A stretch of 62,669 nucleotides of DNA from Vibrio sp. AND4 (GCF_000171815.1 NZ_ABGR01000015.1:1-62669); one strand, 5' to 3'; positions 18,964-29,695 are shown, counted from the first letter of the stretch. The notes: generated by a model from the sequence alone, not told the origin. Translations and numbers: made by a program.

Positions 18964-19351
18964 TCTCAGGGTTAACGCCTCTTTATACGCCCAAATTGCC
19001 AACCAATTTCTCCTCCTCGGTTGTGTTTGGGCGCTTGTCAGCTTTGATACTCCACTTGCTTTATCAACTTACCTTTTTATATTGATTCTTTGTTGTCAAA
19101 TGCAAGGCGGTTTTGTTGCGTCTTCTACTCGAGGAAGTTGGTATTTGCATCGTGATGGTACGGTGCGTAATGACAAACAAACCTCGATAATTTCGAGCGT
19201 TGATATTTCGGCTGCTGTATTCAAAGTGACGTTTGAGTTAGCTTCAGGAGAGCGAGTAACCATTTGGCGAGATAGCTGTGATGATGTGGTTTATCGCCAA
19301 CTTTGCTTGATACTACGACAATGGAAAATGGGAGCCGAAGCGCCCATTTGA
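18911..19351 (+). CDS. YgfX-like inner-membrane protein
   Basis: Up to 146 aa. Two adjacent hydrophobic segments at about 31-47 and 49-66 form a membrane hairpin, followed by a cytosolic domain with GSWYLHRDGTV and a C-terminal WRDSCDDVVYRQLCLILRQW. This is the layout of YgfX/CptA proteins encoded after sdhE. The start is uncertain: the ATG used here overlaps sdhE by 53 bases, and a TTG at 18932 is an alternative. The enteric homologue has been proposed as a toxin partner of SdhE; nothing here shows that activity. Confidence 0.75.
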   Translation: MRLWWIKLSRTTSVRFVNLRVNASLYAQIANQFLLLGCVWALVSFDTPLALSTYLFILILCCQMQGGFVASSTRGSWYLHRDGTVRNDKQTSIISSVDISAAVFKVTFELASGERVTIWRDSCDDVVYRQLCLILRQWKMGAEAPI

Positions 19352-19404
19352 TCTTGTGTCTGCTTCTTATTTTCTTGTTGTCAGAGCTTTGCTCATTGCC
19401 TGAT

Positions 19405-21012
19405 TTACTTGTTTGGCGTAAGAATCGTCGGTCCGCTGTTCTCTAGCTGGTTGGGATAATCTAAGGTGTAGTGTAAACCACGACTCTCTTTGCGCTTCAT
19501 TGCACAGCGCACCATTAACTCCGCAACTTGGAGTAGATTACGCAGCTCTAGCAAGTTATTTGATACGCGGAAGTGACTGTAGTATTCGTGCGTCTCTTGT
19601 TGAAGCATCTGGATACGACGCAATGCGCGCTCAAGACGTTTGTCGGTACGAACGATGCCCATGTAATCCCACATAAACAGACGTAGCTCATGCCAGTTGT
19701 GCTGAATGATCACCTCTTCATCACTGTGGGTAACTTGACTCTCATCCCAACATGGAACTTGTGGAGCCAATTCCACATCGTTATGGTGCTTGAGAATAGC
19801 GTTGGCTGCCGACCACGCGTAAACCACACACTCCAATAGCGAGTTTGATGCCATGCGATTCGCGCCGTGCAAACCGGTATAGCTGACTTCACCAATTGCG
19901 TAGAGATTCTTTAGATCGGTATGACCGTTTTGGTCTACCATGACGCCACCACATGTGTAGTGGGCAGCGGGAACTATTGGGATTGGCTCTTTGGTCATGT
20001 CGATCCCCAAATCCATCAAGCGAGAGTAGATGGTCGGGAAATGCTTGGTGATGAAATCAGCAGGCTGGTGGCTGATATCGAGATACATGCAGTCGGCACC
20101 CAGACGCTTCATTTCAAAGTCAATCGCGCGAGCCACAACGTCACGAGGCGCAAGCTCTTTACGCTTATCAAAATCTGGCATAAAACGCGAACCGTCTGGG
20201 CGACGTAAATACGCGCCTTCACCGCGAAGTGCTTCTGTCAGCAAGAAATTGCGCGCTTCTGGGTGGTAAAGACAGGTCGGGTGGAATTGGTTGAACTCTA
20301 AGTTTGCGACGCGGCAACCTGCACGCCATGCGATAGCAATACCATCGCCTGAAGACACATCTGGGTTAGAGGTATATTGGTAAACTTTGGAAGCGCCACC
20401 CGTTGCGAGAACCACAAATTTAGCGCGAACGGTTTCTACCTGCTCTTCATTTCGGTTCCAGATATAAGCACCAATGATCTTGTTTTTGTCGCCATTGATT
20501 TTATCTTCGGTGATCAAATCTAGCGCGTTGTGGCGTTCTAGAACATGAATATTTGGGTGGTTGTGAGCGTTGTCTTGTAGAGAGGTTTGCATTGCCATGC
20601 CTGTGGCATCAGCTGCGTGTAAAATACGGCGACGGCTATGACCACCTTCTCGTGTTAAGTGATAACGCGGTTGATCGTCAGAGTCATCATCTTCACGATC
20701 AAATGGCACTCCGCCATCAATCAGCCACTGGACACACTCTTTGGAGTTTTCTGCGATAAACTTAACCGTGTCTTCATCACAGATACCATCTCCGGCAATT
20801 TTCGTATCTTCAACGTGAGACTCAATGGTGTCCGACTCATCGAATACGGCAGCAATACCGCCTTGCGCGTACAATGTCGCGCCCTCGCTTCGTGGTCCTT
20901 TACTCAGAACCATCACTTTACAGTGGTTTGCGACACGCAAAGCTAACGACAAGCCCGCTGCGCCACTTCCTACTACTAACACATCACATTCATGTTCACG
21001 ATTTGTGTTCAT
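19405..21012 (-). CDS. nadB: L-aspartate oxidase
   Basis: FAD enzyme that oxidises L-aspartate to iminoaspartate, the first step of de novo NAD synthesis. It has 535 aa (E. coli 540). The N-terminal FAD fold [13 protein letters not shown] is at 12-24. [14 protein letters not shown] and [18 protein letters not shown] are flavoprotein-family active-site segments. It is divergent from rpoE as in E. coli. Confidence 0.97.
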   Translation of the reverse strand: MNTNREHECDVLVVGSGAAGLSLALRVANHCKVMVLSKGPRSEGATLYAQGGIAAVFDESDTIESHVEDTKIAGDGICDEDTVKFIAENSKECVQWLIDGGVPFDREDDDSDDQPRYHLTREGGHSRRRILHAADATGMAMQTSLQDNAHNHPNIHVLERHNALDLITEDKINGDKNKIIGAYIWNRNEEQVETVRAKFVVLATGGASKVYQYTSNPDVSSGDGIAIAWRAGCRVANLEFNQFHPTCLYHPEARNFLLTEALRGEGAYLRRPDGSRFMPDFDKRKELAPRDVVARAIDFEMKRLGADCMYLDISHQPADFITKHFPTIYSRLMDLGIDMTKEPIPIVPAAHYTCGGVMVDQNGHTDLKNLYAIGEVSYTGLHGANRMASNSLLECVVYAWSAANAILKHHNDVELAPQVPCWDESQVTHSDEEVIIQHNWHELRLFMWDYMGIVRTDKRLERALRRIQMLQQETHEYYSHFRVSNNLLELRNLLQVAELMVRCAMKRKESRGLHYTLDYPNQLENSGPTILTPNK

Positions 21013-21558
21013 ATTATTTTTACAATCCCAAGCTAAGGTAATAAGGCTACCTTGTGTTTAATTCGCACACCATGTGCATTTCATCAACGCGACATCTATC
21101 GCTGAGGGCTAAGTTGGGAAACGTATCGAAATCGGCGCTGTTTTGGTGACTTCGGCCACTCTTATTTCGTCATACCTTGGGCATGCGGATGCTTCCTAAT
21201 TTTCGTTTGCAGCGCGATGTTCGACAGTCATTAGCCAAGCAAATGACAAGTAATAGTTTGTCAATGCCATTGCTTTTCTATGCTCAACCCAGCACAATCT
21301 GGGACAGAGATCATCCATTATACCCATTTCCCTATCAGTATGCTCGCTTGTCGAGACGAGACGTAAGTTGGATGAGTAGCTAGTAACATCACATTGTGGA
21401 AAAACACCGACAAAATTTTGAGAAATCATGGAACTTTCTTATTCACGTCGGAGTCTCAAAAGTGCTCAAGTAAGCAGTGGTGTCAATACTACGTTTTGCA
21501 TAACTAGTACCCGTGCCAGAGAAGAGTAGGGGCATAACAAATAGGAGTATCCGCTCGA
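21013..21558. other. nadB-rpoE divergent intergenic region
   Basis: 546 bases carrying the divergent promoters. A sigma-E-type promoter at 21430-21460 is the only element I can support. A 68-codon ORF at 21177-21383 has no ribosome-binding site and no recognisable features. The leader from the sigma-E promoter to the rpoE start is about 90 bases. Confidence 0.55.
21430..21460 (+). promoter_or_regulatory. Sigma-E-type promoter of rpoE
   Basis: GGAACTT at 21430-21436, a 16-base spacer and GTCTCAAA at 21453-21460. This matches the extracytoplasmic sigma-E pattern (GGAACTT, 15-16 bases, GTCTAA-like). It points to autoregulation of rpoE-rseABC, as in E. coli. The -10 differs from consensus by one base. 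Confidence 0.75.
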
Positions 21559-22131
21559 ATGAACGAGCAGCTGACCGATCAAGTATTGATTGAGCGAGTT
21601 CAGAATGGCGATAAGCAAGCATTCAACCTGCTGGTGACAAAGTACCAGAACAAGGTATGTAACCTTATTTCCAGATACGTAAGTAATCCTGGCGATGTTC
21701 CAGATGTAGCACAAGAAGCGTTTATCAAGGCTTACCGAGCTATCCCGAGTTTTCGTGGGGAGAGTGCTTTCTATACGTGGCTGTATCGCATTGCAGTGAA
21801 TACTGCGAAAAATCACATCGTTGCCCAAGGTCGAAGGCCGCCAGCAACAGACGTAGATGCTGAAGAAGCTGAATTTTACGAAACAGGTAATGCACTTAAA
21901 GAAATTTCGAACCCTGAGAACTTAACGTTGTCCAAAGAATTGCAACGGGTAGTGTTCAATGCAATCGAAGCTTTACCTGAAGACTTAAAAACCGCAATGA
22001 CTCTGCGTGAGCTTGATGGCTTGAGCTATGAGGAAATTGCTGAAGTAATGGATTGCCCGGTGGGAACGGTACGATCACGTATCTTCCGTGCTCGTGAGGC
22101 GGTAGAAAAGAAAATCAAACCTCTTTTGTAG
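21559..22131 (+). CDS. rpoE: RNA polymerase sigma-E factor
   Basis: Extracytoplasmic-function sigma factor for envelope stress. It has 190 aa (E. coli 191). Region 2 is at about 20-95, with DVAQEAFIKAYRAIPSFRG and TWLYRIAVNTAKN. Region 4 is at about 130-185, with LRELDGLSYEEIAEVMDCPVGTVRSR carrying the helix-turn-helix. It is first in the rpoE-rseA-rseB-rseC operon and is probably autoregulated by the upstream sigma-E-type promoter. Confidence 0.98.
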   Translation: MNEQLTDQVLIERVQNGDKQAFNLLVTKYQNKVCNLISRYVSNPGDVPDVAQEAFIKAYRAIPSFRGESAFYTWLYRIAVNTAKNHIVAQGRRPPATDVDAEEAEFYETGNALKEISNPENLTLSKELQRVVFNAIEALPEDLKTAMTLRELDGLSYEEIAEVMDCPVGTVRSRIFRAREAVEKKIKPLL

Positions 22132-22163
22132 CGCTAGTACAAGTGATAACTATGGTGAAAATA

Positions 22164-22790
22164 ATGGCTGACAAAGAAAAACTTTCAGCTCTCATGGATG
22201 GAGAATTGGTCGATAAGGCTTTAATTCAAGAATTAGAGCAAGATCAAGAGAGCCGTGAAGCTTGGCATAACTACCACCTTATTGGTGATGTCATGCGAGG
22301 CGAAGCGCCAGCAAAACCTGAGTGGAATATTGCTGAAAGCGTGGCGTTAGCGTTAGAGGACGAGCCTGCGCATCGCTCTATTGACTCTCGCAATGTTAAC
22401 GTTATTTCAATTAATGACGCACTGACAGAGTCGCAACCAGAGCCACAAAAAGCGAAACGCCAGTTGCCAGCATGGTTGACTCAGTTTGGTCAAGTCGCCG
22501 TTGCGGCGTGTGTGTCACTGGTTGTGATACTTGGCGTACAACAGTATGGCGGTAGCGATCCAATGTCGCCACAATCAGAGCAACTTCCTGTTCTCCAGAC
22601 GGTACCATTCGCGGGCAGTGCTGAGCCAGTAAGCTTGACACGTGAATCGGTAGAACGTTCATTTGGTGAAGCAAATATGCAAGAACAACGTAAGCGCGTG
22701 CACGCTTTGCTACGTGATTATGAACTGCAGCTAAGAACCAACAGTGAAGCATCGCAGCAAGACGTAACTCTGACTCCGGATATTGAATGA
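22164..22790 (+). CDS. rseA: Anti-sigma-E factor RseA
   Basis: Inner-membrane anti-sigma factor; its regulated proteolysis (DegS, RseP) frees sigma-E. It has 208 aa from the ATG at 22164; an upstream in-frame ATG at 22143 is less likely because MADKEKLSALMDGEL is the conserved start. The N-terminal cytosolic sigma-binding domain spans 1-~90 and one membrane helix lies near 110-130. The periplasmic tail ends in -IE, not the exposed aromatic typical of DegS ligands. The stop overlaps the rseB start (ATGA). Confidence 0.94.
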   Translation: MADKEKLSALMDGELVDKALIQELEQDQESREAWHNYHLIGDVMRGEAPAKPEWNIAESVALALEDEPAHRSIDSRNVNVISINDALTESQPEPQKAKRQLPAWLTQFGQVAVAACVSLVVILGVQQYGGSDPMSPQSEQLPVLQTVPFAGSAEPVSLTRESVERSFGEANMQEQRKRVHALLRDYELQLRTNSEASQQDVTLTPDIE

Positions 22791-23752
22791 AAAAGTTCTT
22801 GATCAGCGCTGGCGCTCTGCTCAGTCTGATGGCTTCGCAAGCCTTTGCTGGTGATAAGCCGGCGGAGGCTTTATTGCATCAAATGAGCGAGGCGAGCAAC
22901 AATTTAAGCTACGAGCTTTCTTACATCCTCATCAAAAAGAACAGCATTGAACCTTTGCTCTATCGTCATGCGACTCACGTCAAAGACCAGTATGCACACC
23001 TTGTGTACCTGAGTGGTCCCGTACGTGAAGTGATACGTCGTGGTACTGAAGTCAGCTATATAGAAACGGGCACAGAACCATTTACGATCGAATCGGGAAA
23101 GATGGTCGCTCCGATCATGCCGATGCTGAGTGCTAATATTGACGAATTAAACCTTTACTATGACTACGTAAAAGTGGGGCGTGCTCGTGAAGCGGGCGTA
23201 CCAACGCAAGTACTGCGGATCGTGCCAAAAGACGGACTGCGTTACTCATACGTATTATGGATTGATGAGAAGAGTCATCTTCCGCTGCGTGCTGATCTCG
23301 TCGACCGCGATGGTGAAATGCTTGAGCAGTATCGTACTATTTCTTATTCAGTCACGCCTAAGATTGCGGAGTTGATGAGTGGTCTAGAAGAAGTTCAACT
23401 GCCAGCGGTTCTGACAATGCCAAAAGGTGACATCGGAGCGAGCAACTGGCATGTAGGTTGGACACCGAAAGGGTTTCAAGCAAATGAACTGAATCGCTAT
23501 CGCATGGCGGTGACCGATCAAATGGTAGAAAGCCAGCTTTACTCTGATGGGCTATTCAGTTTCTCTGTGTATGTTGCGAACAAAGATCAGCACTCGTTGA
23601 AAGGCCAACTGGTTCGCCAAGGGCGACGTACATTACACAGTTTTGTCAGCGGTAACTATGAAATTTCTGTTGTGGGTGATATTCCTCCAGCAACGGCGCA
23701 ACGAATAGCTCAATCTGTAACATTTGATGCAGCAAAGAGTAAAGCGCAATGA
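22787..23752 (+). CDS. rseB: Sigma-E regulator RseB
   Basis: Periplasmic protein that binds RseA and protects it from DegS cleavage until lipopolysaccharide intermediates displace it. It has 321 aa (E. coli 318). The signal peptide is at 1-21 (cleavage after QAFA). The N-terminal lipoprotein-carrier-like domain covers the first ~200 residues and the small C-terminal domain about 215-315. It overlaps rseA by four bases and rseC by four bases, a tightly coupled operon. Confidence 0.96.
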   Translation: MKKFLISAGALLSLMASQAFAGDKPAEALLHQMSEASNNLSYELSYILIKKNSIEPLLYRHATHVKDQYAHLVYLSGPVREVIRRGTEVSYIETGTEPFTIESGKMVAPIMPMLSANIDELNLYYDYVKVGRAREAGVPTQVLRIVPKDGLRYSYVLWIDEKSHLPLRADLVDRDGEMLEQYRTISYSVTPKIAELMSGLEEVQLPAVLTMPKGDIGASNWHVGWTPKGFQANELNRYRMAVTDQMVESQLYSDGLFSFSVYVANKDQHSLKGQLVRQGRRTLHSFVSGNYEISVVGDIPPATAQRIAQSVTFDAAKSKAQ

Positions 23753-24219
23753 TGACCGCATTGGCGACCGTGACAGGCGTGCATCGTTACGGTCAAGATT
23801 ATGATATCGATTTAAGCTGCGAGCAACAAACCAGTTGCAGCAGCTGTTCTTCGCAAAAAAGCTGTGGTACTGGTGTGGTTACCAAGGCCATAGGTAACAA
23901 AACACTCGCTTGGCATTTGCGCACAAAAAAATCCGTCAAAGTTGGTCAGGTGGTAGAAATCGGCTTTCCTGAGTCTAGTCTGATCAAATCCGCGATGGCG
24001 GTCTACCTTCTTCCTCTGTTTGGTTTGATTCTCGGTGCCGTGATTGGCAATGTCCTGCTTACTCCCTTAACTGCAAGTGGTGAGGGCATGACTATCCTAT
24101 CCTCTGTGTTGTTTGCCGCTGGTGGCATGTGGCTGGCAAAACGCGTGTCGCGCCCGCTAGAAGATGAATCAAAACGCCAAGTCACCCTGATTCGAGTTCT
24201 TGGTGAACCTATTCAATAA
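23749..24219 (+). CDS. rseC: RseC/MucC family membrane protein
   Basis: A 156-aa inner-membrane protein and the last member of the sigma-E operon. A Cys-rich N-terminal segment (CEQQTSCSSCSSQKSCG, about 24-40) precedes two membrane helices at about 83-101 and 108-127, as in the family. It is associated with SoxR reduction and sigma-E control in enterics; its exact function remains unclear. It starts within the last codons of rseB. Confidence 0.93.
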   Translation: MMTALATVTGVHRYGQDYDIDLSCEQQTSCSSCSSQKSCGTGVVTKAIGNKTLAWHLRTKKSVKVGQVVEIGFPESSLIKSAMAVYLLPLFGLILGAVIGNVLLTPLTASGEGMTILSSVLFAAGGMWLAKRVSRPLEDESKRQVTLIRVLGEPIQ

Positions 24220-24346
24220 GTTCTAAACTTTAAATAAGGTGCGCCCGTTAACGAAATTGGGTAGAATCTGCCAACTTGATTGAAATGCCGTCAGCTGATG
24301 GCTTTCTTACCGTCCCTATTTGTAAAGAGTTAGTCACCCTAAATCT

Positions 24347-26140
24347 ATGAAGCACATTCGCAACTTTTCGATTATCGCCCACATCGACCATGGTAAGTCG
24401 ACCCTATCTGACCGTTTAATTCACGTTTGTGGTGGGTTAAGTGATCGTGAAATGGCCGCACAGGTTCTGGATTCAATGGATCTTGAACGTGAGCGTGGAA
24501 TCACCATCAAATCTCAGAGTGTGACGCTGAACTACACCGCCAAAGACGGTGAAACGTATCAGCTGAACTTCATCGATACTCCGGGACACGTTGACTTTGC
24601 GTACGAAGTATCCCGCTCTTTAGCCGCTTGTGAAGGCGCGTTATTGGTGGTTGATGCAGGTCAGGGTGTAGAAGCTCAGACGCTAGCTAATTGTTACACT
24701 GCAATCGAAATGGATCTTGAGGTTGTGCCAATCTTAAACAAGATTGACCTACCTGCAGCCGATCCTGAGCGTGTAGCTGAAGAAATCGAAGAAATCGTTG
24801 GCATTGATGCGATGGAAGCGACTCGCTGTTCTGCGAAGACAGGTATCGGTGTAGATGACGTTTTAGAGAATATCGTCGCAGCCATTCCTGCTCCAGAGGG
24901 TGATCCTGATGCGCCACTTCAAGCGCTGATCATTGACTCATGGTTCGATAACTATCTTGGTGTTGTTTCTTTGGTCCGTATTAAAAACGGCTCACTGAAG
25001 AAAAATGACAAGATCAAAGTAATGAGCACAGGCCAAACTTGGGGTGTTGACCGTCTGGGTATCTTCACACCTAAGCAATTGGATACCGATGTCCTGCGTA
25101 CTGGCGAAGTAGGTTGGGTGGTTTGTGGTATCAAAGATATCCTAGGCGCACCAGTAGGTGATACGCTAACACTGGCGAAAAACGGTAGTGAAGAGCCTTT
25201 ACCTGGCTTTAAAAAAGTAAAACCTCAGGTATACGCGGGCCTGTTCCCTGTCTCGTCTGACGATTACGAAAACTTTCGTGACGCACTAGGCAAACTGAGC
25301 CTGAACGATGCATCGCTATTCTATGAGCCAGAAAACTCAGCCGCTCTAGGCTTTGGTTTCCGTTGTGGTTTCCTAGGCATGCTGCACATGGAAATCATCC
25401 AAGAGCGTTTAGAGCGTGAATACGACCTCGATCTGATTACAACAGCGCCAACAGTAGTTTACGAAGTCGAGCAAACTAACGGTGAGATGATTTACGTTGA
25501 TAGCCCAGCAAAATTGCCAGCGATTAACGATATTGAAGAGATCCGTGAGCCTATTGCACGTTGTAACATCTTAGTACCATCGGATTACCTAGGTAATGTC
25601 ATCACCCTGTGTGTTGAGAAGCGTGGTGTCCAAGTGGACATGGTTTACCATGGTAATCAAGTTGCCATCACTTACGACATCCCAATGGCGGAAGTGGTTC
25701 TGGATTTCTTCGATCGTTTGAAGTCGACTTCACGTGGTTACGCGTCTCTAGATTACAACTTCCAACGCTTTGAAGCGTCGAACATGGTACGTGTAGACGT
25801 ACTGCTCAATGGTGACAAAGTGGATGCGCTAGCACTGATTACGCACAAAGATCACTCTCAGACTCGTGGTCGTCAGCTTGTTGAGAAGATGAAAGAATTC
25901 ATCCCTCGCCAGATGTTCGACATTGCGATCCAAGCGGCCATCGGTAACCACATCATCGCGCGATCTACAGTAAAACAGCTGCGTAAGAACGTAATCGCAA
26001 AATGTTACGGTGGTGACGTGAGCCGTAAGAAGAAGCTTCTGAAGAAACAGAAAGAAGGTAAGAAACGCATGAAGCAGATCGGCAACGTAGAGCTGCCTCA
26101 AGAAGCGTTCCTCGCAATTCTTCATGTTGGTAAAGACTAG
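24347..26140 (+). CDS. lepA: Elongation factor 4 (LepA)
   Basis: Ribosome-associated translational GTPase (EF4). It has 597 aa (E. coli 599). G1 AHIDHGKST is at 11-19, [12 protein letters not shown] holds G3, and NKIDLP holds G4. Domains II, III and V and the unique C-terminal domain ending in [17 protein letters not shown] follow. It comes 127 bases after rseC and before lepB, the conserved gammaproteobacterial order. Confidence 0.98.
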   Translation: MKHIRNFSIIAHIDHGKSTLSDRLIHVCGGLSDREMAAQVLDSMDLERERGITIKSQSVTLNYTAKDGETYQLNFIDTPGHVDFAYEVSRSLAACEGALLVVDAGQGVEAQTLANCYTAIEMDLEVVPILNKIDLPAADPERVAEEIEEIVGIDAMEATRCSAKTGIGVDDVLENIVAAIPAPEGDPDAPLQALIIDSWFDNYLGVVSLVRIKNGSLKKNDKIKVMSTGQTWGVDRLGIFTPKQLDTDVLRTGEVGWVVCGIKDILGAPVGDTLTLAKNGSEEPLPGFKKVKPQVYAGLFPVSSDDYENFRDALGKLSLNDASLFYEPENSAALGFGFRCGFLGMLHMEIIQERLEREYDLDLITTAPTVVYEVEQTNGEMIYVDSPAKLPAINDIEEIREPIARCNILVPSDYLGNVITLCVEKRGVQVDMVYHGNQVAITYDIPMAEVVLDFFDRLKSTSRGYASLDYNFQRFEASNMVRVDVLLNGDKVDALALITHKDHSQTRGRQLVEKMKEFIPRQMFDIAIQAAIGNHIIARSTVKQLRKNVIAKCYGGDVSRKKKLLKKQKEGKKRMKQIGNVELPQEAFLAILHVGKD

Positions 26141-26191
26141 AGTTGAACTATCTCGTACTCTTGTTTGTCATAAGACGTTAGGTAGTGAAAT

Positions 26192-26230
26192 AAGTGAAAG
26201 GGTTTCGGCTCTTTCACTTTCGTATTTTTA
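26192..26230 (+). terminator. Hairpin between lepA and lepB
   Basis: Stem AAGTGAAAG / CTTTCACTT with a ten-base G/C-containing loop, followed by TCGTATTTTT. It is a moderate terminator or processing site within the lepA-lepB operon. Confidence 0.55.
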
Positions 26231-26244
26231 GATAAGGGAATTTA

Positions 26245-27144
26245 ATGGCGAATATGTTCTCACAGATCCTAGTTATCATCACTTTGGTAACGGGCATCGT
26301 TTGGTTATTAGAAAAGCTAGTGTTTGCGAAAAAACGTCAAGCGAAGGTAGCAGAGATTCAAGCGCAAACAGAAAATGGTCTGGATGCAGTGACGCTACAA
26401 AAAGTAGAAAGCCAACCGTGGTGGGTAGAGAACAGTGTGTCTATCTTCCCAGTGATTGCATTCGTACTGGTATTACGCTCTTTTATCTATGAACCATTCC
26501 AAATCCCTTCCGGTTCAATGATGCCAACCCTATTAGTTGGGGATTTCATCTTAGTGGAAAAATATGCGTACGGATTAAAAGATCCGGTATGGCGCACGCA
26601 GCTAGTTGAAACAGGCAAGCCTGAACGTGGTGACATCGTGGTATTCAAGTATCCACCACACCCAAGCATCGATTACATTAAGCGTGTGGTTGGTTTACCA
26701 GGTGATACCGTTCGCTACTCTGCGGATAAGCAGGTTTGTATCCAATCAAAAGGTGAATCAACTTGTAAACCAGTTGAGTTAAGCAATGCCAAAGAGAGTC
26801 CGTTCTCTCAAAACGGTATTCCTCAGATTGAGGCCAATGAACAACTGGGTGACGTTGAGCACCACATTTTGATTAACCCATTGGCTCGTGACCGCGTACA
26901 GAATTACCAGCCACGTCCGGGTGTTAATGAGTGGGTTGTCCCACAAGGTCAGTACTTTGTTATGGGTGATAACCGTGACAACAGTGCAGACAGCCGTTAC
27001 TGGGGCTTTGTTCCAGAAGCAAACTTAGTCGGTAAAGCTGTCGCGATTTGGATCAGTTTCGAATTTGATCGTAGCGCAGATAGCATTCTACCTTCATGGA
27101 TTCCAACTGGTGTGCGTTTTAACCGCATTGGTGGTATTAACTAA
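26245..27144 (+). CDS. lepB: Signal peptidase I
   Basis: Inner-membrane serine protease that removes Sec/Tat signal peptides. It has 299 aa. Membrane helices lie at about 4-25 and 62-80. The catalytic dyad is Ser91 in PSGSMMPTL and Lys146 in DYIKRVVGLPGD, essentially the E. coli positions. The box E motif MGDNRDNSADSRYWG is near 235-250. It would process the secreted proteins of the amyloid-like locus at the right end, as all Sec substrates. Confidence 0.98.
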   Translation: MANMFSQILVIITLVTGIVWLLEKLVFAKKRQAKVAEIQAQTENGLDAVTLQKVESQPWWVENSVSIFPVIAFVLVLRSFIYEPFQIPSGSMMPTLLVGDFILVEKYAYGLKDPVWRTQLVETGKPERGDIVVFKYPPHPSIDYIKRVVGLPGDTVRYSADKQVCIQSKGESTCKPVELSNAKESPFSQNGIPQIEANEQLGDVEHHILINPLARDRVQNYQPRPGVNEWVVPQGQYFVMGDNRDNSADSRYWGFVPEANLVGKAVAIWISFEFDRSADSILPSWIPTGVRFNRIGGIN

Positions 27145-27157
27145 ATTCTCTTCGTAT

Positions 27158-27183
27158 GGAAGTGGTAGCGGGCTACCACTTCC
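27158..27183 (+). promoter_or_regulatory. Strong hairpin between lepB and rnc
   Basis: Perfect 11-bp stem GGAAGTGGTAG / CTACCACTTCC closed by a CGGG tetraloop, 37 bases before the rnc start. It is followed by ACTGTTTGAG, not a U-run, so it is a poor intrinsic terminator. It may be a processing or autoregulatory element, since E. coli RNase III cleaves a stem in its own mRNA leader; that role is inference. Confidence 0.5.
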
Positions 27184-27219
27184 ACTGTTTGAGAATGAAC
27201 ACAAATTTAATGAGAGAGT

Positions 27220-27900
27220 ATGAATTCTCCAATTGAGAAACTAGAGAGAAAGCTCGGCTACCAATTTAAGGATGCTGGGCTTATCAACTTGGCACTGACT
27301 CACCGTAGCGCCAATAGTAAGCATAATGAACGTCTTGAGTTTCTGGGCGATTCAATTTTAAGTTTTGTCATCGCTGATGAGCTATACCATCGTTTTCCGA
27401 AAGTGAACGAAGGTGACATGAGCCGTATGCGTGCCACTTTGGTACGTGGGCACACATTGGCGGAATTAGGTCGTGAGTTCGATCTAGGAGATTATTTAAA
27501 ATTAGGTCCAGGTGAATTGAAGAGTGGCGGATTCCGCCGAGACTCTATTCTAGCCGATGCGGTAGAAGCCATTATTGGCGCGATTTACCTTGATAGTGAT
27601 ATTGAAGCCGTGCGCGGTATTGTTCTGAGCTGGTATCACTCACGTCTTGAAGCAATAAAGCCTGGCGTATCACAAAAAGATCCAAAAACTCGCCTACAAG
27701 AGTTCCTGCAAGGTAGAAGAAAACCGCTGCCTGTCTACACAGTGACTAATATTAAAGGTGAAGCACACAACCAAGAGTTTACGGTTGAGTGTGACGTAGC
27801 AGGTGTGGATAAGCCTGTCATAGGTAAAGGTACCAGCCGCCGCAAGGCAGAACAAGCGGCTGCTGAAACGGCACTTGAGCAATTAACAAATGGCAGATAA
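27220..27900 (+). CDS. rnc: Ribonuclease III
   Basis: Double-strand RNA endonuclease for rRNA processing and mRNA decay. It has 226 aa (E. coli 226). The signature [12 protein letters not shown] is at 36-47, with the catalytic Glu/Asp. The double-stranded RNA-binding domain spans about 155-225. The stop overlaps the era start by 11 bases (translational coupling). A strong hairpin precedes it. Confidence 0.98.
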   Translation: MNSPIEKLERKLGYQFKDAGLINLALTHRSANSKHNERLEFLGDSILSFVIADELYHRFPKVNEGDMSRMRATLVRGHTLAELGREFDLGDYLKLGPGELKSGGFRRDSILADAVEAIIGAIYLDSDIEAVRGIVLSWYHSRLEAIKPGVSQKDPKTRLQEFLQGRRKPLPVYTVTNIKGEAHNQEFTVECDVAGVDKPVIGKGTSRRKAEQAAAETALEQLTNGR

Positions 27901-28852
27901 AGAATTCGATATCGATGCATTTTTCGCATCAAACGGTGAAGTAAGTTCACCAGAAAACCAGCATTGTGGCTTTATTGCGATTGTTGGTCGTCCAAACGTG
28001 GGTAAATCGACACTTCTGAATAAGATTTTAGGTCAGAAGATTTCTATTACGTCTCGCAAACCGCAAACCACTCGTCACCGCATCATGGGTGTCGATACGG
28101 ATGGGGATTATCAAGCTATCTATGTTGATACGCCAGGACTTCACATTGAGGAAAAACGTGCCATCAACCGCTTGATGAACCGCGCGGCAAACTCATCATT
28201 GAGTGATGTGAATCTCGTGTTCTTCTTGGTTGATGGTACGCACTGGACGAACGATGATGAGATGGTGCTGACTAAGCTGCAGAAGTCGAATTTCCCAGTT
28301 GTGCTTTGTGTCAACAAAGTCGACAACGTGCAAGATCGCAACGAAGTGATGCAGCATATGATGGAGATGTCGAAAAGAATGGACTTCGTCGATGTTGTGC
28401 CTATCTCTGCAAAACACGGTAAGAACATCGAAGTTCTGCGTAAGCACGTTCGCGATCATCTACCGGAAGCGACGCATCACTTCCCAGAAGAATACGTAAC
28501 GGATCGCTCTCAGCGTTTCATGGCATCAGAAATCGTGCGCGAGAAACTCATGCGTTTCACGGGTGAGGAACTGCCATATTCTGTCACGGTTGAGATTGAG
28601 CGATTTGATTACAATCCAGATACGGACGGTTTTCATATCAACGCCTTAATTCTTGTTGAACGTCATGGCCAGAAGAAAATGGTGATTGGTAAAGGCGGCG
28701 AGAAGATCAAAACGATTGGGCGTGAAGCACGTCTGGATATGGAAGAGTTATTCGGTCGTAAGGTTTACCTAGAGACTTGGGTAAAGGTGAAATCTGGTTG
28801 GGCAGACGACGAACGTGCTCTGCGCTCACTGGGTTATATCGACGACCTTTAA
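27890..28852 (+). CDS. era: GTPase Era
   Basis: GTPase that binds 16S rRNA and promotes 30S subunit maturation. It has 320 aa, with an N-terminal extension of about 20 residues compared with E. coli (301 aa). Walker [10 protein letters not shown] is at about 34-42, DTPGLH is G3 and NKVD is G4. The C-terminal KH domain has [13 protein letters not shown]. It starts inside rnc. A GTG/ATG deeper in the N-terminal extension cannot be excluded as the start. Confidence 0.96.
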   Translation: MADKEFDIDAFFASNGEVSSPENQHCGFIAIVGRPNVGKSTLLNKILGQKISITSRKPQTTRHRIMGVDTDGDYQAIYVDTPGLHIEEKRAINRLMNRAANSSLSDVNLVFFLVDGTHWTNDDEMVLTKLQKSNFPVVLCVNKVDNVQDRNEVMQHMMEMSKRMDFVDVVPISAKHGKNIEVLRKHVRDHLPEATHHFPEEYVTDRSQRFMASEIVREKLMRFTGEELPYSVTVEIERFDYNPDTDGFHINALILVERHGQKKMVIGKGGEKIKTIGREARLDMEELFGRKVYLETWVKVKSGWADDERALRSLGYIDDL

Positions 28853-28904
28853 GCTGGCTGCGAAGATGCTTCGCTCCAACATCGATTAACACGCAATATC
28901 GATT

Positions 28905-28939
28905 AAAATAAGGAGCCGTTTGGCTCCTTATTTTTTATT
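28905..28939 (+). terminator. Terminator after era
   Basis: Stem AAAATAAGGAGCC / GGCTCCTTATTTT with a GTTT loop and T-rich tail. It divides era from recO, which in E. coli are co-transcribed, so recO-pdxJ-acpS may form a separate unit here. Confidence 0.88.
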
Positions 28940-28963
28940 ACCGACTTAGGCACACTGATTGAA

Positions 28964-29695
28964 ATGAGCAACCAGTCTTCAGAAGGCTTCCAGCGCTGCT
29001 TTGTATTGCACCGACGCCCTTACAGTGAATCGAGCTTAATCCTTGATGTCTTCAGTGAGGAGTATGGCCGTGTCACATTGATGGCAAAAGGCGCACGCAG
29101 TAAACGCTCCAATCTGAAAGGGGCCTTGCAGCCTTTTACGCCACTATTGTTGAAATGGTCGGGCAAAAGTTCGATGAAAACCTTACGTCAGGCGGAAGCC
29201 ATCAGTCTTGGCTTGCCTTTGTTTGGTATAAACCTTTATTCCGCGATGTACGTAAATGAATTAGTCGGGCGGGTATTGATGGCCGAAGTGCCAATGCCAG
29301 CACTGTTTCATGATTACCTGCATGCGCTAACGGAATTGGCTCAGAATGATAATCCTGAGCCAGCATTGCGTCGTTTTGAATTAGCCCTGTTGTCCTCTTT
29401 GGGCTATGGCGTGGACTTTTTACATTGCGCGGGGACGGGCGAGCCAGTCGATCCAGAGATGACTTACCGTTACCGTGAACAAAAAGGATTCATCGCTTCG
29501 GTAAGGCGCGATAACCTGACATTTTTAGGTAACGAGCTGATCGCAATTAGTGAACGGCGATTCGTCACTAAAGAGCAATTAAAAGCGGCGAAACGCTTTA
29601 CACGTGTGGCATTAAAGCCGTATCTTGGCGGCAAACCTTTAAAAAGTCGCGAATTATTCATTCAGACATATCGAGCACGGAGTAACGGAAAATGA
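28964..29695 (+). CDS. recO: DNA repair protein RecO
   Basis: RecF-pathway mediator that anneals single strands and loads RecA with RecR. It has 243 aa (E. coli 242). The N-terminal OB-fold has [29 protein letters not shown] segments (about 12-36), followed by the helical C-terminal domain. Its stop overlaps the pdxJ start by four bases. It starts only 25 bases after a strong terminator, which suggests a promoter inside or just before that structure. Confidence 0.95.
   Translation: MSNQSSEGFQRCFVLHRRPYSESSLILDVFSEEYGRVTLMAKGARSKRSNLKGALQPFTPLLLKWSGKSSMKTLRQAEAISLGLPLFGINLYSAMYVNELVGRVLMAEVPMPALFHDYLHALTELAQNDNPEPALRRFELALLSSLGYGVDFLHCAGTGEPVDPEMTYRYREQKGFIASVRRDNLTFLGNELIAISERRFVTKEQLKAAKRFTRVALKPYLGGKPLKSRELFIQTYRARSNGK

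Noticed and set aside
21177..21383. 68-codon ORF in the nadB-rpoE gap
   Set aside because: No ribosome-binding site or family features; it overlaps the promoter region.
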